A stretch of 64,000 nt of DNA, from NCBI RefSeq assembly GCF_018873765.1, contig NC_057926.1:56681378-56745377 (forward strand), given 5' to 3'. This document shows positions 9,462 to 22,232 of the stretch, one piece after another. This DNA is from Telopea speciosissima (Eukaryota > Streptophyta > Magnoliopsida > Proteales > Proteaceae). Every line of letters begins with the position of its first letter. Position 1 is the first letter of the stretch. The position numbers were made by a program, and so were the translations under genes. Under the pieces are notes generated by a model. The model saw nothing but the letters and a program-made list of their open reading frames with translations, did not search any database and had not been told where the DNA came from.

Positions 9462-12400
9462 ATGGAGAACAAGGAATTTCAGGTCTACAATACCATGACT
9501 AAACAGAAGGAAATCTTCAAGCCCAAGGAGCCCGGTAAGGTGGGCATGTACGTTTGTGGCATCACCGCCTACGATTACAGCCACATTGGCCACGCTCGTG
9601 TTTATGTCGCCTTCGATGTCCTCTACAGGTGAACTGTCTCTCTCTCTAATCAGTCTTTCACGGTTATTTTTCTTATCAATGTCCTGAAGAAGAATCATTG
9701 ATCTAACTCTTGGTTCCACCTAGGAGTCGACCCACAAATTTTGTGCGTTCCTAATTGCTATCTTTCTTTTGTGGATGAGCTGGAGCTGAAGTTCTGAACT
9801 TTGACTTCGTGGTCCAATTGAGCTATGGCCCACCTAACATTTATATGTTCCAATGAAATTTTTTGATGGACATCATTTCAGAGCAGAGAAAACAAATGAA
9901 GAAGATTGTGCTGCATGATAATTTTACAGGACCATCACTTTATTCAGGAATTTTTTTTATTATGGATCAATGGGCAATGAGTATTTATTTGTTTAAGGGT
10001 GATTCATAGTTGATGCTACTCAATTGCAAACGAGTATGTAACTGATTGAGGCTGGATTGATATATCACAGAATTGCTGCATCTTAGAATCCTACCTAACT
10101 TGAATTAATGCATTAGAGCTATCAATTTTCTGTATTTGCTAAGTCTCTGTCTTTGATGCATGTTGCACAGTAATATTCAAAGCCTTTAATGTTCATTGTA
10201 GTATATTCTGTTACCACAATATGCTGTCCAAGTATGTTCCATCAGAAAGACCTTTATTGATATTGCACAACATCCATCTGATGGTCAATGGATATGGGCT
10301 ATGAATGCATGGAACTGTTAACAAGGTCTATGACTTTTAATGAATTTTTTATGGAATTTTTTTTTGTAAGGCATTCCGTGTTGAGCTAAACCAGTCTTGT
10401 GGATTAAGTTATTTGTTGGGAAAGTGAAGCGAATGAGTGCTGAAGTGCCGTTTTGGCAAACTAAATTTAATGGTGCCTTTGGTTCCTGCATTGAATCATT
10501 CTTCATTTTGATGACCAGAAGAATAAGAATGTGGTTCTCAGGACAGCATTTTGTCAGATCTAAGTCAATAACTTATTTCCCCAATCCAATTATCTTTGAG
10601 AAATGTCATTGGGACCTGCCTTTTCCCAATAAATTTGCTAGTTGATTGGACTGAGATTAGCTAAACTAATGCAGAGATCCAAGCTGGCCCTAATTTTGGA
10701 TGCTAACCAAGTTTTACTTTGTTGAGAAATGGCAGATACCTGAAATATCTGGGATATGAAGTCAATTATGTGCGGAACTTTACTGATGTTGATGACAAGG
10801 TGAGTATATTGTTAAAAGATACTATTATTTTCTTTTACCTACTGTGGATCATTTGATCACATCCTAGGTTGGAACAGCTTGGAGAGCTATGTTCTGGAAG
10901 GAAATTTGTAACTAATGTACTTCCTTTTATGATCTAAGCTGTTGTGTTATATTTATGAAATGGTTTCTTCCACTGGTTGTGAAGTGGGTTATTCATTTAG
11001 AGTTACATCTGAACTCAAGCTTCTTCTTTTTTGGTGTGGGGGTTGTGCCTCAGGGGCCTTGTTGGGACTGGTAAATCTCTTTTTTGTTGCACATGGGGAA
11101 TAAAACATCATATTAAGCGTTAACAGACTGATTGTACTATTGTAGTCTTTATTGATTCTTTAGTTTTATGGACCTTTGTGAAGTTGTAAATTATGGGCTG
11201 TTATAAGAGCAATGATCTTGTTGTTACACTTGTTACCATGGTACACACTTGGATGTGAGAGAGTATCGCACACCCATCTCATTGGTCAAATTTCAGCCTG
11301 AAACAATAATTGTAACAAATTAAGAAGTGATGATGCAGATAAGTCACCTAAAGGGCTTATTTTATTGGAAATAAGTCTTGGGTTGGGTTATGTAGGTGTT
11401 GGGCCTTTGATCCCATGTGTTTTCTTTGTAATGGGCCACTTTAATGGGCCTAAAATATGGGTAGAAAGTAGGAAACGGGATTTACTTCATTAGTTTAGTT
11501 AGAGTCCTGCTTTGAGTCAGTTAATTTCATTATTTTAATTTGGTGATTGGAAGTCCACAATAGGATCGTAAACTTCAGGTCTAGCAACGTAATTACTTCG
11601 ACCGGTTCTCAGATTTGCAGGAAATTTCAGAACAATAAAATTAAAAAAAAAAAAAGAAATAGAAGAAGGGAAGAATAAGATAGGAAATTAACTATTCTGT
11701 ACCTTGCGTATACCAGCTTTTCTTTTTCAGTTCTGTTTGGATCTTCAATTAGCTATTCTGTCCATTAACTTCTGTTGGATCTTTTCTCAGTTTCAGACCA
11801 TGTTTTAGTGCTGGAATAGTCACCTAATTATCGTTGGCAGTACAATGCCCAACCTTGATGACTTGCAGCAGCACCATGACATTGCTTGATTTCTATTTTT
11901 CTGCTAGTTTCTATTTTCTATATTCACTTACTACTTTGTCGAATTAGTTGCTAATTCCATTCCCAGTTTCTATTTTGATTTCACTTGTTATTTTATAATT
12001 TAGTTGTTGTTTCCTGTGGTTAGTGGTTACTAATTCAGAATTCAAATTTTAGCAAGTTACTAATTTGGTATCTCTTGTTACAGTCAAATCTGACTGATAG
12101 ATCTGGTTCAAACTTTAAGGGTTTATTCTATTTCCCTGTTAGCCTACTCGACTAGAATTTTGCCACATCAGACTTGTCTTTTCTTTGTTAAATTAAATCT
12201 CAGTTACTGGTTTTGATTCCTAATTCCGAAGAAAAGTTTTCTTGGAGAAGAAGGTTGATAACGCAACGAGTCTGGATTTACATGAGGTTTTCTAACACTG
12301 ATCCTTAGATGATTAGAATACCCCATTATCTGGTTTCCTATATGGTTCACCTAGGAAGGCCTACTCATTTGAGCCCATAGTTCAAAAGCTCATCTCAAAC

Positions 12401-15400
12401 AGCTGTGTCGACCAGGTCGAGATTCTCGAGATCTCAGCGAGACACTGCATTTTTTTTTTTTTTTGGGTTTTGGAATGAAATTTCGGTGGGCAAATGGCCA
12501 TAGTTGGCTCCGAACCTTTAAGGGAAGCTTGTTTTAGACTTAATAAACGTATGTAAATCTTCAAATTAAAAAAAAAAAAAAAACCCAATTTGGTGTTTTG
12601 GATTTGCACCCTTAATGTAATGTTGCCCATTCTACACATTGTTTGAATGATATGAGACATAATTGGCAAGTAAAACAAGTAAGTTATGCAATAATGGATG
12701 AAGACACATAATATTGAATAATTATTTAAGAAATAGTAAGGACATAAAGTAAAAAACTACAAAGTACAATGAACAATGCATATTAAATAGACACCCAAGT
12801 ACAAATAGTATTATACTATGACTCTATAAGTACTGAGGAGGTCAAGATTTCTCCGAGATTGTCGAAATATCCGAAATTTAGGTTGAGTTATTCAAAACTG
12901 TGCATGTTTTGTGTCTCGTATGTCATCTCGTCTTGAGGAGCTCTAGATTAACGAGATATTCGAGATATTGCCGAGATTTCGGCGAGTTTTTGAACTATGT
13001 TTGGGCCTAATTTCTTCACATGGCAGCTTGGGTGGGGCCTAAATTTTCTGGGCAGGTATCCAAATCCCCACTCGCCTAGTTTCAGCCGAAATGGAGTTGG
13101 CCACACGTTACAATGTAGGCTCTGAAAATATTTTGCAAAATGGTTGAGAATATGGGAGTTTTTGAAAAATGATTGAAAATAAGGGGACAAATTTAAATGG
13201 AAGGGGAAATGTGAATACATAAGGGGTTTTATATTATTGAATTTGCCTTTGAAATTTACTAGTGGTAATCTAGACAGCACCCTATCTATCCAATGGTTGG
13301 AATTCCTACATGGCAAAGGTTGGTGGGTCATGGAGGAAGGCCTTCGTAGGAATCTGGTGTATAAAAACTTTTGCAATATTATAGTAATTCAAATTAAAAT
13401 TTTTCTCATGTAAAAAGTAAAAAATTGAAATCTTTGGCAAAGGGGATAAAAATTTAACAAATAATATGTGAATGTACCATGATTTGACTGATGGGCCTGG
13501 GTTAAGACAGGGTTGTTTCTAATCCTTTTTATATTATGATATGTGTTAAATATTATCAATTTATCACACAGTTGAAGTGGTAACTTAGTGGCTGGGTATT
13601 CTAAGATGTGTATATAATACAACATATTCTGTACCTGATTGGTTAGTGTTTCAACCGCCCAGATTTCTTGTTTAGCCATCCTGGTTGGATGATCTGTTGT
13701 TTTAGCTAACAGATTTGATTAAAAAGAGGTTTGCAAGGCTCACTATGTCAACCATACTTGCCATCCTTGTTGGATGATCTGTTGTTTTAGCTAACAGATT
13801 TGATTAAAAAGAGGTTTGTAAGTCTCACCAAGTCAACCATACTTGGATTCTTCTTTTGTGTTTGGGAGTGTCCTTCCCCCATTTGTCTAAAAACCCTTGA
13901 GGTTTGCTGGAATGGGCAAAATTTAAATCAATGTTGACCTTTTTATTTGAGTAATTTATCATTTTGTCCGTGTAACACAGTTATTTTTTGGGTTGAAAGT
14001 TAAGCATATACCATTAGGTAATGAAATGTGCAAAGCATAGTTATCAAGGTGGCAAGGCGACCATGGCTTTGGAGTGGATCTTAAATCAAGGCGACACCAA
14101 CAAGGCGTTAAGGTGCCCAAGGCGACCAAGGAGCCTGGACGCCTTGATAACTATGGTGCAAAGCATGATTATGGATGATGGGGCATCCATCCTTTGATAT
14201 GCTTGGTATGGCCACCTATTGACCCTAGCTTTTTAATGATAAGAGTACTTGTGGCTGGACCATGACTGAACAAGGGAATGTGTTGACCTATAATATAATA
14301 CATTGATGTTATTTGGAGGTTTTTCAAAAATCACCAAAAGAAGTTCATCAAGTTGCTTTTCTTTAAAAGTTGAAGCCAATATTGCTTTACAACAAATGCT
14401 CTTTGGGATAAATCATTTTCTTTTGTCTTTTCTAATTTTTTCTGAAAAGTTTTGCATAGTATTAGTCATGTCCTTGTGTCGATTATATGTGCTCTGGTGT
14501 TTTGATTGATTTATTTATTTTGGGTTTAGGATGGGTAGCTAACATTTGGTCATTTTGCAGATAATTCGTAGAGCAAATGAACTGAACGAAGATCCAATAA
14601 GTTTGAGTGGTCGGTTCTGCGAGGAATTTCTTAGCGACATGGATGATCTAGGATGCATACGTCCTACAAAACAACCTCGTGTTTCCGATCATATGGACCA
14701 GATTAGGGCAATGATAGCTAAGGTTTTCTTTCTCCTCCTATTTTATATTGTCTGTCTATTGAAATGGCTCTGGAGGAAAGAAAATGTGGTATTATCTGAT
14801 ATTTTTTTCATTAGCCTATGGCAAAGCTTGTAGCCTCATTCTTTGTTGCACATCTACACTATAAATTTTCAACATCATGATTTACTAATGTTGGGGTATC
14901 TTATATTAGGTTTTGATCTTATTGTTATTGAAAGCATTGCATCTGCTTTATAAATTCTCCCATTCTTGTGCAACTTTGCTGTTTTATTTTTCTCCCCTTA
15001 TGGTTGGGCTGGGGGTTAGGTAGGATGAACGCTAGGTTCAGGCTAAACACCCCTCTCACAGTGTAGTCCAAAAACTCGGCGAAATATTTTCGAAAATTTT
15101 GAATTTCGGATATCTTGACCTAAAATGAAATAACATACGAAATATAAAGCATGCATTGTTCCAACCAAAACTATCGAAATTTCGACGAGATTTCGGTATT
15201 GTTTGTACCATCTCGCCGAAATGATACAAACAAGGGGATAAATATACCCATTTTGCAAGTTTAAGTCGAACTTCGAGAAATTCGTTGGTATCGACTTGGA
15301 GGACTACTCTCATTTCTTTTTGAACACTATGACCTGGCATTCATATGTCGTGAAGACGGAGAACAATGCACATTGGCTCCATCGGACCATGAGTGGACTT

Positions 15401-18400
15401 GATCCAGCACGTCATACGCATAGTACTGTATTGTTGGGACATGGAAGACTAGGGTGTCTATGACATATGTATTGCTCATTGTGCTTGTGTGTATGTAATA
15501 TGCATTGTTCGTTGTTCTTTGTATTTTCTACTTTAAGTCTTCGACATTCAAACAATGTGTGGAATAGACAATATTACATAAGGGTTCGATGTTTACTGCC
15601 AACTATGGGTGCAAATCCAAAACACCAAATTGGGTGTTTTTGTTTTTTACAATTTGAAAAGTTAAATATGTTTATTAAGCTTAAAATAAGCTTCCCCTAA
15701 AGTTTTGGAGCCAACTATGGCCATTTGCACACCAAAATATCCACAAAAAAAAACCAATGTTTTGGCTGAAACAACCGAAACAAGATGAGTTTTCAAACTG
15801 TGTCTCACAGGATCCCTAGCAAATCCAAATAAAAAAGTCAACAAAATTCTATCTTATTAGATGAAGGTGAGATTAATCAAAGAGTCAGATCAGTCTAAGA
15901 TTCCTTTGTTCTCTGTTGGAATGGTTTGGAGGACATTGACCACCTTTTCTTCTTTGCCTCTGTTTGCAAAAGAGCTTTGAATAGTTGCTGGTCTTGTCAC
16001 AAAAGAATTCTCCCCTTCTCTAGGGAGTGGCTTTGGATTGACATGACCTTCTCAGGTAGCTCCATATGTGACATTGTAGGGAAACTTGTTTTTTATGCCA
16101 CCATCACCCACCTCTGGACAGAGTGAAATCTTCGAAGAGGGACCTCCAATTCTCATTCTCTCGACATGATTTGGAAGGCCATCTACTTTGATGTCAGCTT
16201 CAAGATCCACTTGTAATCTCATTGTTCAGTTCTTGATACCCTAAGGAACAGGCGTATTGTTGTCTCCTAAGGTTTACCTGTTACCCAGATTCAGTCTTCT
16301 AGCCCTTCCTCTTAGAGCTGGGAGCTGTGTTTAGGCTCCCTTTTACCCCTTGTATATCCCCCCCCCCTTTGGGGTTTTGGTAATGAATTCTTTATTCACC
16401 CGAAAAAAAAAATAATCGATTATCATTCTTGGCTGGCTCCATCAATTCCCAAAATCTGGATCAAATCTACTAATCAGATTTAAAGTAATCAAACAACATT
16501 TAGGACTGCACTTAAAATTGGACAGATTCAGGAGATTTTGGATATCTCCAAATCAGAGGTTCTGATCAGCCTAATTCTCGGTTAGAGGGTAGTCTTGGAA
16601 GGTCCTTTGAAACCCAAAAGAGTTGATGGACAGGTTCCTCTCTGTAAAGAATATTGTTTCTGACAAAAGAGGGTAAAAAACAGGTTATATGCCAGGTCTG
16701 TTTAAAAGGGTTCTTGCTGTGATTTAGTTCCCAGTTTGAACCACATATAAACAGTAAATCAAGGAGATGAAAATCCCTCTCAATCTCAAAGTTAACACGA
16801 ATTTCAGCAAGCACATAAATAACAGATGATGACAATACTTAATCGCAGGAAAAAAACAGAGAATAAGAAAGAAGAATGATAACTATGGCTTCCCACCAAC
16901 AAGGAACAGAGTCTCACTGCCCTCCAAGGATCTCACACCCTCTTACTGAATCGCACAACACTCCATTGCAGAGAATTAAACTTATATTCATTAAATCTTC
17001 TTTGAGCCAATGGCTATTACAAGCTTTATATAGTTAACTTAATTCAGAATCATAATGTAACTAGGAAAAGCAAATTCTATTGCTATGCAACAAAAATAAG
17101 AAGCAAACTAATAAAAGGTATCCTTCTCATGTAAGGTGAGGGAATTCAAAGCCTATTAAACATATTAAAATTAAAAAAGAACTATCTAAGCCTAATCCCG
17201 TATGCCTGCCTTCTACCCATATTTTAGGCCCATTAAAGTGGCCCATTACAATGAAAACACATGGGATCAAAGGCCCAACACATACATAACCCAATCCAAG
17301 GCTTATTTACAATAAAATAAGCCCTTTAGGTGACCTATCTTTATTATCTTATCCCTGTTTTCGTTCACTTTTTCCTTCAATATTTGTTCGATTCGAACAT
17401 TGAATCATTCAGGCTTGTTATTGATGGAATTATGGATTTGTCCCCTAAAAGGAAAGACATTTTTCATTATTCCTTTATTTATGGATGATTCAATTCCTTC
17501 CACACAATTTCTGTTGTTTCTTAATCTTAAAACACATTTCATTCTTTAACAAATTACATGATATTGACACATTTGGTCTTTAAAATAGGATAATTGGGAA
17601 TTTTATAGGGTAATTATAATTACCATGTAGAGTGGTGTATTTGTAGGTTCACTAGTTGCTGCAGCCACACTGAGAATCAGTAGACAATGATGGGTCCATG
17701 TCATAGAGGATCTTGCAATGATCTCATCAGTCAAGTTTTAGTCCAAATGTTCAATAGGAGTGTGAGAGGTCAAAACATGGTCCAAACTTAATGCAAAATT
17801 TCAATTATGGCACTACCTCATCATGTGATAGCAGAGGTATTAACACTTCTTAATTTTCCACCACTTTGGATGCACTTAAATGTAGCATGATTATTTTGGG
17901 TCATAACTTGACCAATGAGATTATTTTTTTTTTGGGGGGGGGGGGGGTTCTTTTATGACATGGAATCACCTGTTGTCTAAAATGTTTTATGAGCACCGCC
18001 TAGTTGTCTAGGCGCTTTCTTGGGTCAATGGTGAAAACATGCCTTTTTTATGCAAGAAAGGCGACTGCTTTGGATGCCTAGTGTCACTTTGTGGTCTTGT
18101 GACACAGTGACAGCACACCTTATATTATATTGGATTTTTGACATTTCATGAGTTTTTGTTGATTTATGTTTATTGCTTTGTTTTGTTCTTTTTTTTTTTT
18201 TTAAAAAAATTTTAATGAAAATGATTATATTATAGTGTATGCTTTGTTAATTATATGTTGGTTTTCTCATAGTAGTTCATTACAAGCAAAATTATATCAT
18301 ATTGCATTGGTATGGCTTTTATGTTGCATGTAAGCATAATTATATAAAATTATTATTGCTATGTTACATATACTGCATGCCCAGGTGCCCATCCGACGCA

Positions 18401-21400
18401 TTGGGTATCCTAGTCGCCTTGATAACTATTTTTCATATAATGTTCTTTCTCTACATCTTGAGTTAATGTGGAAAGAGTAACTCTTTGATCTACTGGAAAT
18501 CTTGTGTTGGTAGATATCTCAAAGAAACCATAAGACAACATAGACTCATACTCTTGCTTTCTTAAAAATAGCTTTTCTTATACGCATCAATCTTTTATAT
18601 CTGATGGTATTTTGCGGCAGCTTATTGAAAAGGACCATGCCTACACTGTTGATGGAGACGTATACTTCTCAGTTGACAATTTTCCTGATTATGGCCGGTT
18701 GTCTGGACGGAAACTAGAAGATAATCGAGCTGGTGAACGGGTTGCCATTGATTCAAGAAAGCGAAACCCTGCTGACTTTGCATTGTGGAAGGTGAAATTA
18801 CCTTGTTGACATGCTTTATGAGTATAATTAGCTCTAGGACGTTATGTCCTTTCCTTTCGATAAGTAGTTAATGTCGATTTACTCTAGTTTTCCAATTTTT
18901 GTAGGCTGCAAAACATGGTGAACCAAGTTGGGAAAGTCCATGGGGCCCTGGAAGACCCGGATGGCATATAGAATGCAGTGCCATGAGTGCTCATTACCTT
19001 ACTTCCTCCTTTGATATTCATGGTGGAGGGATGGATTTGACATTTCCACATCATGAAAATGAGATTGCCCAAAGCTGTGCTGCCTGCTCGAGCAGCAAGG
19101 TGGGATATTGGATGCATAATGGTTTTGTGACACAGAACGATGAGAAAATGTCCAAGTCACTGGGTAACTTTTTCACAATTCGTGAGGTACCTGTTATCTT
19201 TGAGCCTGTATAATTGATTTTTTATTGTTTCCCCCTCCTTGAAGCCTACATCTATTTGTATTATAAATATCATTCTTCCTGTAGGTCACCAAGCAATACC
19301 ACCCATTGGCTTTGAGATATTTCTTGATGAGCACGCACTATCGTTCTAATGTCAATTATTCGATTTCGCAACTCGATAATGCATCATTTGAAGTTCTCAC
19401 CCTCTATCGGGTAAGTAGCATTTCTTAACTCCAAGTCTTAGCTTTGATTTCTCTTTCTCTCTCTCTTTTAAATTAAATAAATGTTGCTAATAAACGAAAT
19501 AAGAAATCCCTAATAAAAACTCTAGAAGGCAAGGACCTGCTATACTATAAAAGATCGCAGAAGAAAGCTATGGGGGGCATCCCATCCTGTATAGATTTAC
19601 TGAAAAAGGGTGATACATTTTCAGACTACATTTCTCTGAACTCTACCCAAGAACCGTTAACTCATGTCCCTTTGTTGCAACCCTATAGGCTGGCTCTGCT
19701 TGACTATCAAATGTTTCTGTGGTTTCTTGCAAACTGCATACACCATGTCATTGTTGATGTAGAAAGTCTCAAAACCTTCATTTCTTTTGGGCTATAACAT
19801 CGAATGACTAGCTCCACACAATCTCAATGAATTTTCTGACACAGCCCAGTTCACCCTTGTTAGAACATCAGGATGCTATAATCAGACCAGAATAATGAGA
19901 GAATAAAGAAGAGAGAAAAGAGAAGAAGAGAGGAGAAGAAGCACACAAGGTTCAAAGGAGGGTGAGAACCCGTGGCTAGAACAGAATGTTCTATCGCAGG
20001 TCTGCCCCTCTCTATTTACAATTAATCACATTAAAAAGATAGGACAATACTGCCCCTACAACTAACAGACATTACATAGAACTCAAGAACTGATAGAAAA
20101 GAAAGAGGAAAAGACTAAACTGCCCCTAGCCCCTGACTCAAATACTTCAACACTCCCCCTCAAGCTGGAGCATATACATCACCCATGCTCAGGTTGTTAC
20201 AACAAAAATGAAAATTAAGAGCAAAAACTCACTTGGTAAACACATCAGCAAGCTGATCTGACGAGGAAACAAATGGTGTCTTGATCAACTTCTTCAACAC
20301 GACATTGCAAACGAAGTGACAGTCCACTTCAATATGTTTGGTCCTCCCATGAAAGACCGGATTACTAGCAATGTAGATGGCTGCTTGGTTGTCACAATAC
20401 ATCTTCATAGGAACTGGGACCGGAAAACCCATCTCAAGAAGTAACAATCGAATCCACATTAACTCAGCAGTGGTATGCGCCATAGCTCTATACTCTGCTC
20501 CAGCATTAGACTTGGCAACCGTGGTCTGTCACGTAACCAGGTTCCCGCCAACAAAAATACAATACCCTGTGGTAGACCGATGATCACTGGCTGAACTTGC
20601 TCAATCTGCATCAGAGTACACAACTAACTCCATATGCCTATTGGGATGGTAAATAAGCCCCTTCCCAGGAGCACCCTTCAAATATTGAAGAACCCAAATA
20701 GCTGCATCCCAATGAGACTTACAAGGAGATTGCATGAACTGACTGAGAACCCCAACAACAAATGATATGTCTGGCCCAGTGACAATCAAGTATATTAACT
20801 TCCCAATCAAGCTTCTGTAGGAATGGACCTCTTTGAGAGGTTTACCATCATCAATGCCAAATTTTTTATTAGGATTCATAGGAATATTCACTGGTTTGGC
20901 AGCAAGCATACCAGTATCAGGCAAGAGATCTAAAACATACTTTCTTTGAGATTGGCTGATCCCCGTTTTGCTTCTAATAACCTCAATCCCAAGAAAGTAA
21001 TGAAGCTGGCCCAAGTCTTTGGTCTCAAAATGTTGCTGTAAATAATTCTTTACCTCCTTAATGCTGCTCTCATCGTTTCCTGAGACAATGATGTCATCTA
21101 CATAGACAACAAGAACAACCATTTTCTCTCTTTGGCGACGAACAAATACTGGATGGTCAGAAAAAGACTGAGATCAAACTCTGGGCTACAAGAAACCATA
21201 CCTATTCAAACTCTAATACTGAAATATAGTTGAACTCAAACTCTACTTCTACTTGCTAACAACAGTTATGATGTTAAAGAACAATTGACAAATAAATACC
21301 AAACAAAAGAAACAAACTCATAGATAACCCGGTTGAACCGACACCTAGGTTTGGACCTGGTTTTTCTTGGGTCAGATCGGATCAGCTTTGTAATTGCATC

Positions 21401-22200
21401 ACTTATGTTTTGAGTTTATTTACTTTGTATATTGAGTATATTAGAGTGATTAGAATTCTTTTTATGAGTCAAATTAGGAATTTTTTAGGTCTTATATATG
21501 TAATACACCCCCCCCCCCAAACAATTAGAGATGATTGGAGTAAAGAATAAGTTTGGTGCTGTTGAGCAGTGCATATGGGATTGGTATCCCAAACCTGATT
21601 TGTTCTCTTCTCTTTGTTTTTTTTCCTTCTCTCCTCTTCCTTCCAGGTAGATCGTTCTCATCTCTTTTCCTTCCCCTTCCTTCGATCTGCTTTCTTCTCT
21701 TAACAACGCAATTGCTCCCTTTATCTCAGATCTGATCATAGATTTTTCCTTCCCCTTCCTTCGATCTGCTTTCTTCTCTTAACAACGCAATTGCTTCCTT
21801 TATCTCAGATCTGATCATAGATTTGATTATTGGATCTACTAGCATCTGAGATTCATAATCTGGATTCAGGTTGCATTAACCTGTTCTCTCTACTGCTCCA
21901 AATGTTGTGTAACTCCCATATATAAGTTTGGGTCTTAAAAAATTGTGAGGTCTGCACTGAGTCAACCCTTTGTTTCTACTGCCCGAAATGTTGTGAATAG
22001 CTCACTGATTGAAAGGGAAAAAAATATCGAGATCTACCCTTTTAGATTTGCTTCTTAAAGAATTACCATATCTGGGCCCCTACCCCGTTGTGTGATGCCC
22101 GTTGAGGGTTCCCTGTCCTATGGGCTGGTCTTCTTTGTGTTGTGTTGTGTTGTATTTCTCTTCTTTCTTCATCAATAAAATTTTGGTTGCTTATCAGAGG

Positions 22201-22232
<32 letters not shown>

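Noticed and set aside
12948-13376. 142-codon minus-strand ORF in CysRS intron 2
   Set aside because: Lies across the end of a repeat element and plain intron; no domain and no codon bias.
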